A stretch of DNA of 64,000 nt, from positions 1 through 64,000 of the forward strand of contig CALNHX010001067.1 of the NCBI GenBank assembly GCA_940337035.1. The letters run 5' to 3'. A program made the translations under genes and the position numbers. Positions 53,107 through 64,000 of the stretch are shown one piece after another; position 1 is the stretch's first letter; each line of letters begins with the position of its first letter. Source of the stretch: Agriotes lineatus. Its lineage: Eukaryota > Arthropoda > Insecta > Coleoptera > Elateridae. Under the pieces are notes generated by a model. The model was given only the letters and a program-made list of their open reading frames with translations. It was not told the origin of the DNA and ran no database searches.

Positions 53107-54213
53107 CTATGAGCAATAACAGGATTCGTCTTTATACCGTCTGTAAACTCGATCGTCTGTTTTGATCAAGTCTTTTAATTTTTTCCACATACTTTTGGAA
53201 TCTCCTCTACACTCATCTATCTGTTTCTGATAAAGTTCGTTTTTTCGTAATTTTATGAGCCTATTATAATAATTTTTAGTCCGTTTATAATCGCTCCAAT
53301 CCAACGGGTTTCCAGTTATTTTAGCCCTATTGTATAACAAATTTCTTTGGTATTGAAGATTCTTTAATTCCTTTGTAATCCACGAATTGTTTGAATTAAT
53401 TTTTATTGTTTTAGTACGAATAAATTTGCTGACCGCATTTTGTAGACGTTTGACTAAAATATCTGCTCTGTTGTTTACGCTGAATTTATTTATTTGGTTC
53501 CACTTGTATTGTTCCAGATCTTCTTGCAATTTAGCACTGTCGTATGCATTTTTGTCCAATACTGTAATGACTTGCAGTTTGCGGTCATTTGCACTCGACC
53601 TTGTTTTGAAATCTAACACTAAAATTTCATGGTCTGCGATACCGTTTATACTATCAACATCAGCATTTAACACATTTGTTATAGCTAGGTCAATTTGTGT
53701 TTTCAAACATTTCGTGATTCTTGTGTAACCTTTATTAATTTTTTAGTTTTCTGCTATATGTCGTGTCTCTTTTCATATCAATGTTAAAATCTTCTACTAA
53801 AACACACAAATCTCGTTCATTTATTGTGTATTCATGCCACGAGTCCAAGAATTTTATAAAATCATTATTACTTGAGTTTGGAGAATGGTAAAGAACTGTG
53901 TAGATTGCACTAGGCAATCCACTCGTGATTTTAATACTTTGTATCCATATATTCCTTTCCAAAACCCTGTGGGAAACGTCTGACCATTTTATATAATTAT
54001 TGCGGTGTCACCGGTATGTTTGCTGCTCGAGTCGCATCGGATCATAGAATACCCCTTAAACTCCGTTTCACTTGCATTTATTTGGCTTGTTACACATGTT
54101 TCGGTTCGAAATATAAGTAACGGGTTGTAGTTATCGATTAATACCTCCAATTGTTCCATATCAGCTAACATGCTTTGTGTATTTAAATATAAGACCTTAT
54201 TGTTAGTTTTCAA
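53107..54213 (-). pseudogene. LINE copy C endonuclease and linker
   Basis: YLNTQSMLADMEQLEVLI, LIFRTETCVTSQ (the TE[TS]H block with a changed end), GLPSAIYTVLYHSPNS, CVLVEDFNIDMKRD (GDFN changed to EDFN) and IADHEILVLDF (SDH changed to ADH). The linker NSWITKELKNLQYQRN and KSMWKKLKDLIK follows. At least three frames are needed; several catalytic positions are altered. Confidence 0.75.
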
Positions 54214-54227
54214 CCAGTTTTTCCTTT

Positions 54228-55320
54228 TTATAAAAAATCAGTTTTACTGGTCTCTAATTCATATTTTCTTTTAAATACGGGGCAGTTGGCATCCCATGCT
54301 TCATGATAAATATCCAATCTTAATTTAAATCTATCTACGGCGTCTTTACAGTTGATGCATTTCTTTTCGTCATCCTTTGCTGTGCAATTCTTTAAATCGT
54401 GATTTCCAGCACCTCTCGGACATGCAACTTCTTTTCGACATTCCCTGACTTTGTGTTTATAACCGTTACATTTATAACATCTAGTGACAGTCACAGCATC
54501 GTAAACTTTGCATCGGTCCCAACCTATATTTATTTTTCCTTCCTGCAATATTTTTTTGTAAGATTCTGCATCATCAAAATAACTACAATACCTTCTGTTT
54601 CTTACTTTCGCAACATGGACAATGCTAAGATCTGCTTCTGCCATGAAATGATTTTGAAGTTTTATATTATTTGCAATAGCATTTGAATTAAGTTCCGTTG
54701 ACATCCCTACGATTTTTATTCGGGGTCTCCCCTTCTTTGGGATCCTAATATCATATTTATCTCCCAACTTACTTTCAGCTTCCTCTCTCAATTACGTCAC
54801 AGCATCATTATTTCTACATTCAATTATTATACCTCCTTTACTTGCATGTTTAACACCGGATATTTCAATTATAGTAGGGTCGATATTTTTCTTAATTTCT
54901 TTAGTTGCAAGACTCCTTTGATTTTCACTTTTTGGTTTGATCACTATACCTGGTTCATGCTTCTTCATCTTGATTTTGTCCGCATACGTTCCCTTTCCTT
55001 GTTCTTGATTTTCCGCTACTATCTTAACATTGCTTCCAAGTTCCTCATTATTTGCCTTCACAATGTTAGATAATGCACCAACAGCAGTCTGTTAAGCATC
55101 CAGTCCCTTGCTTATAGTTTTCATTTCTACCGCCCATGCCTCCATTGCTTTTTTCATCAATTCTAGGGTTGCCCTCATACTTAATTTTTTCATTACGCTG
55201 CAATCATTACAGCACCAAAACACATTAAGTGATTTAGTGATAAATTCGTATGCATTATCAGATACATCCGCGCACTTCTAATGAAATGATTGCTGCAATA
55301 TTTACAATTATTATCAACAG
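54228..55320 (-). pseudogene. LINE copy C ORF1
   Basis: N-terminal finger CKYCSNHF..FWCCNDCSV, a helical part (MRATLELMKKAMEAWAVEM), then GTYADKIKMKKHEPGIVIK, a globular part, and C-terminal knuckles CYKCNGYKHKVREC and CPRGAGNHDLKNC (first with all ligands, second with a Cys missing). It parallels ORF1 of copy A (TYADKIKKSGEKLLVKP). Frame breaks near 54795, 55065 and 55190. Confidence 0.75.
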
Positions 55321-55620
55321 TAATGGATTAGAAGACAAATTTACAACCAATGCATAGTTAATATCATATATTGTCACTAACATAAAATACACACTTGTAA
55401 CATGTTATGAATTTTATCGACATTAACTAATTATTATATCTTAATTCCCTATACCTAAAGTTTATTATAAGGATTACTAGTTTACATAAAACAGGTAAAA
55501 TGCTTTTCTGTACTGGACTACATTCACAAATAATAAGATTATTTCCTAAGCAAAATCCTGTGTGTAACACTTCACAATTATACACCGAGCAACTGTAACA
55601 TTCTTCTCTTGTATTAGTGC

Positions 55621-57144
55621 TTACGGCTCTTCTCCTGTATGAGTTGTTACATGTGCAACTAAATGACTTTTATGTCCCGTTCTGTATTCACAAACACAGT
55701 AACTCTACGGCTTTTCACCTGTGTGAGCCTTCATATGTCTGACTAAATGACTTTTGTGTGCTGTTCTGTATTCACAAACAGAACAACTATACGGCTTTTC
55801 TCCTGTATGAGTTTTCATATGACAAACTAAACGACTTTTAAGTGCTGTTCTGTATTCACAAACGGAGCAACTGTACGGCTTTTTTCCTGTATGAGTTGAC
55901 AAATGTATAACTAAACTACTTTTTTGTGCTGTTCTGAATTCACAAACAGAACAACGGTAAAGCTTTTCCCCTGTATGAGTTCTCATATGTCTGACTATAT
56001 CACTTTTAACTGCTGTTCCGTATTCACAAACAGAGCAACTGTACGTTTTTTTCCTGTATGAGTTGTCATGTGACTGACTAAATTACTTTTGTGTGCTGTT
56101 CTGTATTCACAAACACAGCAACTGTACGGCTTTTCTCCTGTGTGAGTCCTCATATGTGTAACTATACTACTTTTCACTGCTGTTCTGTATTTGCAAACAG
56201 AGCAACTGTACCGCATTTCTCCTGTATGAGCTCTGTACCGCATTTCTCCTGTATGAGCTCTCATATTTATAACTAAACTATTTTTAACTGCTGTTCTGTA
56301 TTCACAAACAGAGCAGCTGTATGGCTTTTCTCCTGTATGAGTCGACAGATGTATAACTAAACTTTTTTCTGCTGTACTGAATTCACAAACAGCGCATCTG
56401 TAAGGCTTTTCTCCTGTATGAGTGGTTATATGTCTACCCAAACTACTTTTCTGTGCTGTTCTGTATTCACAAACAGAACTTCTGTATTCACAAACAGAAC
56501 AACTGTACGGTTTTTCTCCTGTGTGAGTCTTCATATGTCTAACTAAATGACCTTTATGTACTGCTCTGTATTCACAAACAGAGCAACTGTAAGGCTTTTC
56601 TCCTGTATGAGTGGTCATATGTGTAACTAAATTATTTTTAACTGCTGTTCTGTATTCACAAATAGAGCAGCTGTGTGGCTTTTCTCCTGTATGAGTTGAC
56701 AGATGTATAACTAAACTTCTTTTCTCTGCTGTTCTGAATTCACAAACGAAGCAATTGTAAGGCTTTTCTCCTGTATGAGTTCTCATATGTGTAACTAAAC
56801 AACTTTTACTTCCTGCTCTGTATTCACAAACAGAGCAACTGTACGGTTTTTCTCCTGTGTGAGTCTTCATATGTCTAACTAAATGACCTTTATGTACTGC
56901 TCTGTATTCACAAACAGAGCAACTGTACGGCTTTTCTGCTGTATGAATTTTCATATGGTGTAACTAAACTACTTTTCACTGCTGTTCCAAATTCACAAAC
57001 AGAGTCACTATAAGGTTTCTCTTCACTGGAAGTAGCATTTATATTAATTTTGTCAAATGTTTTGTTTCCATAATTTTTATCCTTTAACTCCATTACTTCT
57101 TGTTTAATAGATGGCTTATCAGAACTTTCATTGCTATGCAGTTC
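55621..57144 (-). pseudogene. C2H2 zinc-finger array gene, decaying
   Basis: About 15 tandem C2H2 fingers with linker HTGEKPY and a very uniform body (CSVCEYRTA.KS.LV.HM.TH). Such proteins bind DNA as transcription factors. Damage: one extra base at ~56956, one missing base at ~56050 (opposite shifts, frame then restored), TAG at 55705-55707 before a last degenerate finger, and stop TAA at 55623-55621. The first finger lacks its first Cys (SDSVC), finger 8 has N for the first His (VINMRAH), and two short in-frame duplications (EYRSSVCEYR; RAHTGEMRYRAHTGEMRY) disturb spacing. A possible acceptor (TTCTGCAG/G at 57145) suggests an upstream exon. It could also be a live gene with assembly errors. 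Confidence 0.85.
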
Positions 57145-57880
57145 CTGCAGAATTACAAAACTTATTATCCATAGTTTCTTATTTAATGGTGATTATGTTT
57201 GTTCGAATGTTTCTTTTAATGATATAGGATCCAAAGGAAGTTCATCTACAACATAAATAGATTGTGTAATTATACAATAATAATAATAATAATAATATGC
57301 GCTTGCGCATGAAATACATGCATTAACCCAGAAACAAATACGTTAAGTTCTGTTACAGAATCAAAATTCTGCAACGTGGTTTACCATTTAACCCTCTATT
57401 TAACTTTCTACATAGTGTTTCTTGTTTATACTTGAATTCAGTTAATAGTATTTAACGGTATTAGGCCGATATTGAGCATAAATCACACAAGTATAAATTT
57501 TGTGGCCGCGGCTAATAAATTATCCTAGTCAGTTACATGTAATATTGGCCGTATGTTGTTTAAGAGTTCTTGTAATATCTACTAAAAGTGGTAAATTTTA
57601 GAACATGTGATTTTAATAAAAATAATCGTAACCTGAGTGCCATATAATTTAGTAGTGTAGCAATGGTTGTTAATTAAATAACGATCGTGGCGGTTATGGG
57701 TGACATTTTCATCAAGCAGACAGTACTGATATACAGTTGTGTTCACATATGACAACTAAATAGGAGAAATTGTGATACCTTATTACTATGACAATTCCAG
57801 TGGCGTACATCATGGAAATCTAATCGTGGCCTATCATTCGTCAAGCACAAGGTTAAATGAGCAACTATAATAATTATGTA
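57145..57880. other. Upstream region of zinc-finger gene
   Basis: A short - strand frame near 57215-57255 (VDELPLDPISLKETFEQ) may be an upstream exon or its relic, separated from the finger exon by an intron-like T-rich stretch. An (AAT)n run lies at 57278-57297. The remainder has nothing recognised. Confidence 0.35.
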
Positions 57881-58720
57881 CAGGGTGGGCAAATTTTGAT
57901 GTTTTCTTAGGGAATCTCGATAACTATGGGAGATGTGGAAAAATGCAAACCCTCATCCTCGATCTCTTTTTTCAAGAAAATCTTAATGGTGAAAACCAAA
58001 CTGGGTCTTTTGTTTTCGAGTTATACACAAAATTTCTATTTTTCGACTTTTCGTTTTGTCGGTATATCTTGCTTATTTATGAAAATAGATAATAGTTATT
58101 TACATTACAAGTGTGGCAGGTTACATTTGACAACGCGGGGTTTTGATTTTGGAACCAAGCGCTGTAAAATGCTTAACGCACGAAGTATTGTATTAAATTT
58201 TTTGCCCGACATATCTTTTTAAACATTTTCTGCAAATTGGAGATTTTGCTCTCAAATATCATAACCTCTGTGCCATATCAAGCAAGCTCCCTTCAGTAAA
58301 TTCTGTAGTTGATGCTTTAAAACATAAAAAATCTAAGTCGTAAATATCAATTTTCTTTATTTCTCCAAAACTTAACTGAACGAGGAATTACGTAACTAGC
58401 GTTTCTGCAACTGCCCTTTATTACTACAAACAATTTTTTTGTTTAAGGGTTTCTAAAAGCTAATAATTTTCTAGTCATTTTACTGCACCGGGATACGTAG
58501 AAACACTGACTAACTGTAAAATCGTAGTTCCGGTGATGTCAACTATGTATCAATGTGTCGCTTACAAAGTGATTGTTATGTTCTTGAGGCACTTGTTTTG
58601 ATGAGAATACCATAGCGTAGTCAGGTTTTGAATTTCAAGTTTGCCATAAAGTTGAATTTTTTTATATGGAATTCATAGTTGACTGTGCCATCATGGGTAA
58701 GAGATTTTTTTCCCTGTTCT
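57881..58720. repeat. Dispersed repeat, copy 1
   Basis: Starts CAGGGTGGGCAAATTTTGAT. Segments TTTCTATTTTTCGACTTTTC (58027-), TTGCTTATTTATGAAAATAG and CCATAAAGTTGAATTTTTTT..GGAATTCATAGTTG (58635-58685) recur in inverted orientation at 62395-62650. No coding capacity. Probably a non-autonomous element family. Confidence 0.55.
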
Positions 58721-59540
58721 ACTAATATATTGAAATGGTATTAAGCCCACAACTTGGCTCTGTTTGCAGTACAAAATAGTCAACCAAATCAATAAAGCAC
58801 AGAGTTGGGATACTTTATATAATTGGAATTTTAAACAAAAATAAAAATATTAAATGCATTGATAATGAGATGCGAGAAACAGTAATTAGTCAGATAAACG
58901 CACGCAAAGGCAAAGCATATTTCAAAGGGTTTGAATTTGGCTTGTGAAGAAGGTAATATAATACGTTTGCGCACATATAAAGCCAGACCAAACGAAAGTA
59001 ATTGACACAAAAAGGTTGTTACGTGCATAAAAGGAGCGTAGTTATCAATAAAAGCAAAGGACTGTGAAAATTGCGAGCAAGCGGAAGGGTAAAGTAAGAT
59101 AAAGGAAAATCTAGAAAATTGCAAAGAGCAATTCCTGAATAGAGGCAACTGAAGAGTAAAAGCAAGCGACGTGAAAAATGGAACTCAAATATTAGTGCTT
59201 TAATAATTAAAAACATAGTGCAAAAGCAGAGCAGTGAAATTAAAAACGTTTGTGAGTGCAACGCTATAGAAGAATATTAGCTATAAGCAAAAAGACAATA
59301 TTTTAGATTTTAAGAAAATGTTAGATTGTAATTTATGTAATCAAACTTTATTCTATTTGTTGTAAATATTATCAAACCTAATTTCCAATTAATAGTAGAA
59401 TAACACCGTATCTTAGCAACATGATGCTTTTTTGTCATTAACGAGAAGAACAAGTGAATTAAATTAATTTGAAAGGTTGTGGAATTTGTGCTCCACATTT
59501 AGTTGATATTTCATAATAATAATAGTAGTTTATTTATCTA
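58721..59540. other. Intergenic, nothing recognised
   Basis: AT-rich sequence on both strands without motifs, repeats or splice-linked exons that I can support. Confidence 0.4.
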
Positions 59541-59930
59541 GAACGAAAAGTGGCATTTTAAAGACGAGAAAGTTGTTTACGTCTGAGGCGTCAGCCGAGG
59601 ACGGAATTACTTGCGAGGACCTTTAAAAACACTTTTCGTTCGTGGTGAATACAACGGTTTATTTCATACTGCAAGTTTAATGAATTTTAAATAAAAACAC
59701 GTATAACTGACGTATAATTTTAAATTACTTGAACTTTAAAATTTTACTTTAAAGTACTAGGACTTTAATGTTCCATTTTCTGTACAATAAATAAGTTTTA
59801 AAGTACTTGAACTTTAAAATTATACTTTAAAGTACTAGGATTTTAATGTTCCATTTTTTGTACCATAAATAATCCGAAAAATGTCATTTTTGACATCAGT
59901 ATGAAATAAACGAGTATTTTATAACATAAA
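59541..59930. repeat. Foldback and 78-bp tandem duplication
   Basis: AACGAAAAGTG at 59541 is inverted at 59629 (CACTTTTCGTT), forming a 100-bp foldback. Right of it, a 78-bp unit (ACTTGAACTTTAAAATT..GTTCCATTTT..ATAAATAA) is present twice in tandem, with GAACTTTAAA at 59731 and 59809. The second copy differs at several positions. Confidence 0.75.
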
Positions 59931-61333
59931 AAGTGGTCGATTTGATTGCCCACGTGGTGGTGTACCTGTCTTAACGTTTGCAGCAGTTTCCGCAACAAAA
60001 AATTTACATTTTGCAAATATCATCTCCGAGGATATCGCCAGCGAGCACCTGAAAATTACAATCTTCGACTACGACCAAAGTTAGCATCGGAAACCAGAGG
60101 TTACCAGTCCAGATCAGCCGAGTCTGCAAGAACGCCCGAATCAACATTGGCGGGCAGGGAAGCAGCTGCAACCTGAGATATTCCAGCAGCGTCACTACGA
60201 CTAGCTCCGTAGCCAGCACGAGAAGGTTACAACGAGGTAGAAATTTGCCTGCAATTTGAGTGTCAGCGTTCGGGAAAACGATTTAAATCAAAGATTAAAC
60301 CTTGCCGAAGAGGCCTAGTGCTTTTCCAAAAGTCCAATTACTTCGTGGTTTTCAAAAATCGAACGGTGTCACCAGGTTTTGAAGCGAAATCGGCCAGAAT
60401 CGAGCTTCATAAACAAAAGAAAGTTGACGTAAATTCTACGTTATCCTGAGAAATAACGAAGGAGAGGTTTGACGTCATCCTAACAATGAAGGCGATGTTT
60501 TAATAGTTGCCAACCGGGAATGTTCAAATAATTTACCTGACGCGTTCTCACTGTATTTCACGATTTTAAACGTTCAATTTCACACTGTACGCAAAAACCA
60601 TTTTGTATTGATCTGTCAATTTACGAGATTGTGAATTTTATCTACTAATAACGAGTAAACGAGCTACGTTGAGACAAATAACCTAAGATTTGAGAATACA
60701 GTCCATTTATGAACCCAACCCATGTGATAAGAAGTTTTGTCTTTGCCGAGAGCTAGCGTAATCAGTATTGCAATTAAATAAAATAGAAAGAGGGGCATTC
60801 AACCATTTTATTTGTGCGATTAATTGTTACAGTTCCATTTTAACCAGCCTTAATTTACTGACAGGCAAAATTTGAACACAGTATAAAAATATAAAAACTG
60901 AGAACGTACTTGGAACCTGCTCGTAATTATATTATATTTATACCAAAATAAATAAATAATTACAAACAGGTACCAGATAGGCAAGCCTTTGCAATATATA
61001 TTATGTGGTGCCGATTTATTCATTTTCACTACATTATAGCGAAAATAATTTTTAAAGTAGTTTTTAATACTTCTCGGTTACCTAGTTAAGGGCTGGTGTT
61101 GCGTTGTACAATACGAACCTCTTCCATTTACAAAAGGGAATATTTAAATTCTGGCAAGTGCAATTTTAGTTTAAGAAGATGCAAGAACTTTCATCAAAAT
61201 AACATTTTCTGATAGATAATAAAAAAAATCCATATGTGCCCAAAATGTATGACAGACACTGTATTTCATTATTTGAAATGTATTTAACAAGTAGGCCTAG
61301 TCTGTTGACATTTTGTAAAACATTTAGTAAGAT
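59931..61333. other. Intergenic, little recognised
   Basis: No reliable gene. A Tc1-like terminus may lie at about 61218-61260 (GTGCCCAAAATGTATGACAGACACTG then TA on the + strand), but no matching second end is found. The 76-codon frame at 59946 shows no family features. Confidence 0.35.
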
Positions 61334-62300
61334 ATGGATCGCCAAATGCAACGTGCCACTATAAGCTCTTATGAGCGCGAAAATCGTGTTTGTGACATTG
61401 TCCGTGAATTAAATTTCCACAGAAAAACAGTGCAAAAAGTAATTTCGCGTTAAGAAGAGTTGGGAGACTTGAGTGATCCATATAAGAAGCGGAGGACCAT
61501 GAACTGCTGTCATACGTAGAACGATTGGTAACATCAGAGACAGAATTCGACGAAATCCAAGACGATCAATGCGAAAGATGGCTATGAATAAGCAGAGAGT
61601 GATATAAAAGACTAACAGTTTATTTACTGCCTGCAAATACAGCGGCTAACAGGGTAGCAAAGTGTAGGAGATTGCTTCGGCGCACTATTGCAAATTGGCA
61701 CAGATCGGTCTTATTTGCAGATGAGAAAGTATTTACTATAGATGAAAAGTTTAATAAACCAAATTCTCGAATAATTCCTCGTACAATAGAAGGTGCTAGT
61801 GATAGAGATAGACTTGATTTTAAATCAGCCCATCCTTTGTCAGTAATGGTCTGGGCAGGACTTACAGAGGATGGAAAACCACCTTTGATGTTTATCAACC
61901 AGGGGATTAGGATGACCGCAGAAACGTATCGTACGAACGTATTGGATAGTAGAACCATGGGCACATAAACATTTAGAAAACGTCAATGGACTTTTCAGCA
62001 GGATTTTGCAAGGCCCCATACAGCGAATAACACTTTTGCTTATATTCGTGAGTATTGTTAAGACTTTATTTCGCCTGACGATTGGGCCTTCATTTTCACC
62101 GGATTTGAATCCAACGGATTACGCTGTATGGTCTATTCTATAGACTGCGGGCTGTGCACAACGTTATGTTAATATTGAAGATCTAAAACATTCCTTAAAA
62201 GTTGCATGGGCTGGAATTCCTAGTGTTGCGATCTACCGTGGATAATTTTAAGAAAAGACTTTGGGCCTGCATTACGGTTTATTTTAGCTGTAAAGGTTTC
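61334..62300 (+). pseudogene. Mariner-like DDD transposase relic
   Basis: MDRQMQRATISSYERENRVC and DIVRELNFHRKTVQKVISR form the HTH part. The catalytic blocks are SVLFADEKVFTIDEKFN, then SVMVWAGLTEDGKPPL, FQQDFARPHTA and FSPDLNPTDYAVWSIL, i.e. three Asp (DDD-type third residue). Stops after EEL (61452), and frame changes near 61485, 61620, 61965 and 62085, leave no complete protein. The family is an insect/nematode mariner relative; exact subgroup uncertain. Confidence 0.8.
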
Positions 62301-62394
62301 ATGTTTAAGATAATATAAGTGTATGAAAAAATTATAAAAATCAACTATACTATCGTTGATTTTTCTTGGCGACCGAACTTAATTGTCACCCTGT
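61334..62394 (+). mobile_element. Mariner-like element, decayed
   Basis: The right terminus reads CGACCGAACTTAATTGTCAC then CCTGTA, a Tc1/mariner-type end with TA. The matching left terminus is not found, so the copy appears 5' truncated or rearranged. It carries the + strand transposase relic described next. Confidence 0.65.
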
Positions 62395-62650
62395 ATATCA
62401 CTGTAACGAGAAAAATATCTTCTCTCCCATGATGTCATAGCCAACTATGAGTTCAACATAAAAAAATACAACTTTATGGTATAACTCTAAATTCAAAACA
62501 TTTTTTGAAAAACCGACTATGCCACTGTATTTTCATCAAAGAATTGCATGAAAACATAGAAATTGCTATTCTCTATATTCATAAATAAGCGGAATATAAC
62601 CACAAAACAAAAAGTCGAAAAATAGAACTTTTGTAAATAACTTGTTACGT
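62395..62650. repeat. Dispersed repeat, copy 2 (inverted)
   Basis: Reverse complement matches 58027-58700: AAGTCGAAAAATAGAA, TATTCATAAATAAGC, AACTATGAGTTCAACATAAA, AAATACAACTTTATGG. With copy 1 it forms a 4-kb-spaced inverted pair around the mariner and intergenic sequence. Confidence 0.6.
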
Positions 62651-63480
62651 GTAGAATGCGCCGCCTGCCATAATTTCGAATTCGAACGCTATTTTCCCGC
62701 GCATTGCGCATTGGCATTTGGCCGTGACTTCTGGCGATAGGCTTTTATCTGGGAAAACCATTGTCAGGCCGGGACTCGCTCTTCTTCGCTAGTATTTCGA
62801 AGCGAGCAGTTCACTAAAAGTGCAATTTACTAGTTCGGGGATGATTACTATATAGGGTTATTTGGTTGCTTTGAATAAGTGGAGTTATGAAAACCCTCAC
62901 GTCTTTGTGGATTGAAGCCCTCGAAGTTATTTAAGGACGATGTTTCCTTCGTTACGGCGGATTTGTCAGTGTTAGCACACTCGAGCTGTTCTCTTCTGAG
63001 CCCAAAAACCACCTGGCATGAGTAACTATTTCGCGTTAGGAAGCCTGTCTTTGCGTGTTCTATTAGAACCTTCTTTTTCCCTCTTACAGCAAGCCGTGCT
63101 AGGCAAAATCTACAGAGCAAGCCGTAATAGGCAGACTTGTGTTACTCGTTTTGGAATTCGTTTTAAGCTTTTGTGCCACGTGCAGCAGGTCTTGCGAGGC
63201 GTTTTGTCAAGCCTCCACGAAACCGCTTTCCCCTTGTTGCCAACGCTTAGTTAGGGCACAAGAAGGATCCGCATTGTGGGGTGTATTTAGCCCCGAGGTT
63301 TGGCATTTTGATCCCGTTGGAGCGGCGCTGTTTACCGTCCAAAACTGCCACCGTCAACCGTAGGAACTTCTCGGCCAAAACCGAGATACGGGTACAGCGA
63401 CTTCCAGAACTGGGCCCCAAAATCTGTCGCTGCTAGTAGCTGGCGAGGTTGCCTGTTTTAATGTGTTTTAAACCGCTGTT
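62651..63480 (+). promoter_or_regulatory. GC-richer region upstream of possible exon 1
   Basis: Base composition rises compared with surroundings and CpG dinucleotides are frequent (for example 62690-62720, 63280-63440). This could be the promoter and 5' UTR of the gene starting at 63481, or part of an unrecognised LTR. No long coding frame is convincing. Confidence 0.3.
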
Positions 63481-63492
63481 ATGTCAGAAACT
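63481..63492 (+). CDS. Possible first coding exon (MSET)
   Basis: ATG TCA GAA ACT is followed directly by a strong donor GTAAGTAC. Together with the GC-richer upstream sequence this suggests the start exon of a + strand gene continuing beyond the window. Four residues are too few to name it. 63493-64000 would be its first intron; nothing else is recognised there. Confidence 0.3.
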
Positions 63493-64000
63493 GTAAGTAC
63501 AATTAGTGCATGTAGCATTAATCTAAGGGGTTCCTCACATTCCATTTTATGCTAGTTATAAGTTATTCATTGTAAAAATTGTATTGTGATCATGCATGAA
63601 ATTAAACGATCTCAAATTATCAATATACAGAGTGTGTTAGCTACGGTTTGAATGCCTTTATTGAAGCTATCTTTCAGGAATTGTTGATTTATTAGGTATA
63701 GAGTTTACAATTTCTCATTGGTTCACCAAGGTGCAATTGCCGTTATCTTCAAAAATTGTTGGTGCTCTGGGAATTTTATTATAATTAAATGTTCTACCGA
63801 TTTATTGTCATTCTTAAGAACTACACGGCCTCCAATCGCTGAGCTGGCGGCCGGCATTTACACCCAGTGTACCTAATTTCTTGTTGATGCTGCTTTGAAA
63901 GATTGCTCAGAATCTTAAATTATTAAAAAGGCCTAACAAACTTGAAAACAAAAGACGATAGTCTATTTGGGTTTTCACCATTAAGCAGCCTACCCTTCAG

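Larger units (their letters stand above)
51446..55330 (-). mobile_element. CR1-like LINE (copy C)
   Basis: On the - strand: ORF1 with N-terminal Cys finger (~55320-55180) and CCHC knuckles, endonuclease, RT and C-terminus. It shares layout and motifs with copies A and B (for example LQWLSVKQRI, YLGVVIDDRLKFRNHIDF). The RT is split by a TIR-bearing insert (51940-52274). The 3' end is lost next to the long-TIR Tc1-like element. Many frame breaks. Confidence 0.78.

Noticed and set aside
59946..60176. 76-codon frame with Arg-rich tail
   Set aside because: No homology or structure recognised, and no splice or promoter context.

Overview
The window looks like a repeat-rich, AT-rich arthropod (most likely insect) chromosome. 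Three things point there: a C-terminal gene fragment with a strong match to the insect/animal SET-binding factor Sbf (MTMR5/13), a terminal exon of a TRAF-type MATH protein, and a transposon set typical of insects (CR1-like, Jockey, LOA-like and RTE-like LINEs, BEL/Pao, Gypsy, hAT, Tc1/mariner, Tigger, Penelope). No bacterial genes, operons or CRISPR arrays are visible. Most recognisable coding sequence is decayed mobile-element coding sequence. Species cannot be named from the sequence.

Host genes. Sbf runs on the + strand. Its PH-domain exon is at 3675-3878, the next exon is 17.1 kb away at 21008-21090, and the last exon with the stop is 21144-21236, followed by AATAAA at 21290. A convergent gene on the - strand ends with a TRAF6-like MATH exon (22291-22480). 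A - strand C2H2 zinc-finger gene or pseudogene with about 15 fingers lies at 55621-57144. A possible first coding exon on the + strand is at 63481-63492.

Mobile elements, left to right. A 5'-truncated Penelope-like element (1312-3330) ends in a TATA box plus hammerhead-like motif. The long Sbf intron holds an internally deleted mariner, a ~290-bp tandem repeat, and a relic gene (PIN/XPG-like domain plus a CXC cysteine-rich tail) split by a hAT MITE and by a CR1-like LINE that itself carries a hAT. It also holds a second LINE split by a hAT that carries a Tigger. From 22.8 to 30.3 kb a Jockey relic is split by a hAT-like element (with a Tc1-like element inside it) and a MITE, then abuts a cluster of long inverted repeats. 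An RTE-like LINE (30.3-34.0 kb) abuts a BEL/Pao relic. The Pao relic is split by a 5.7-kb, almost intact, GC-richer LOA-like LINE (34068-39750) and by a CR1-like LINE (40955-44258). A solitary - strand Penelope-type terminal segment with an intact hammerhead core lies near 45.0 kb. Two Gypsy fragments follow (45.2-49.7 kb), the first holding a 5S-rRNA-derived SINE. Then come a Tc1-like element with ~350-bp inverted repeats (50382-51440), a third CR1-like LINE (51.4-55.3 kb) and a broken mariner (61.3-62.4 kb).

Many insertions can be dated relative to one another because the target-site duplications are still readable, several being exact 8-bp hAT or TA Tc1/mariner duplications. The observations most worth following are the two Penelope-associated hammerhead motifs, both exactly 47 nt downstream of a TATA box, and the array of short perfect palindromes inside the element at 42450-42715.
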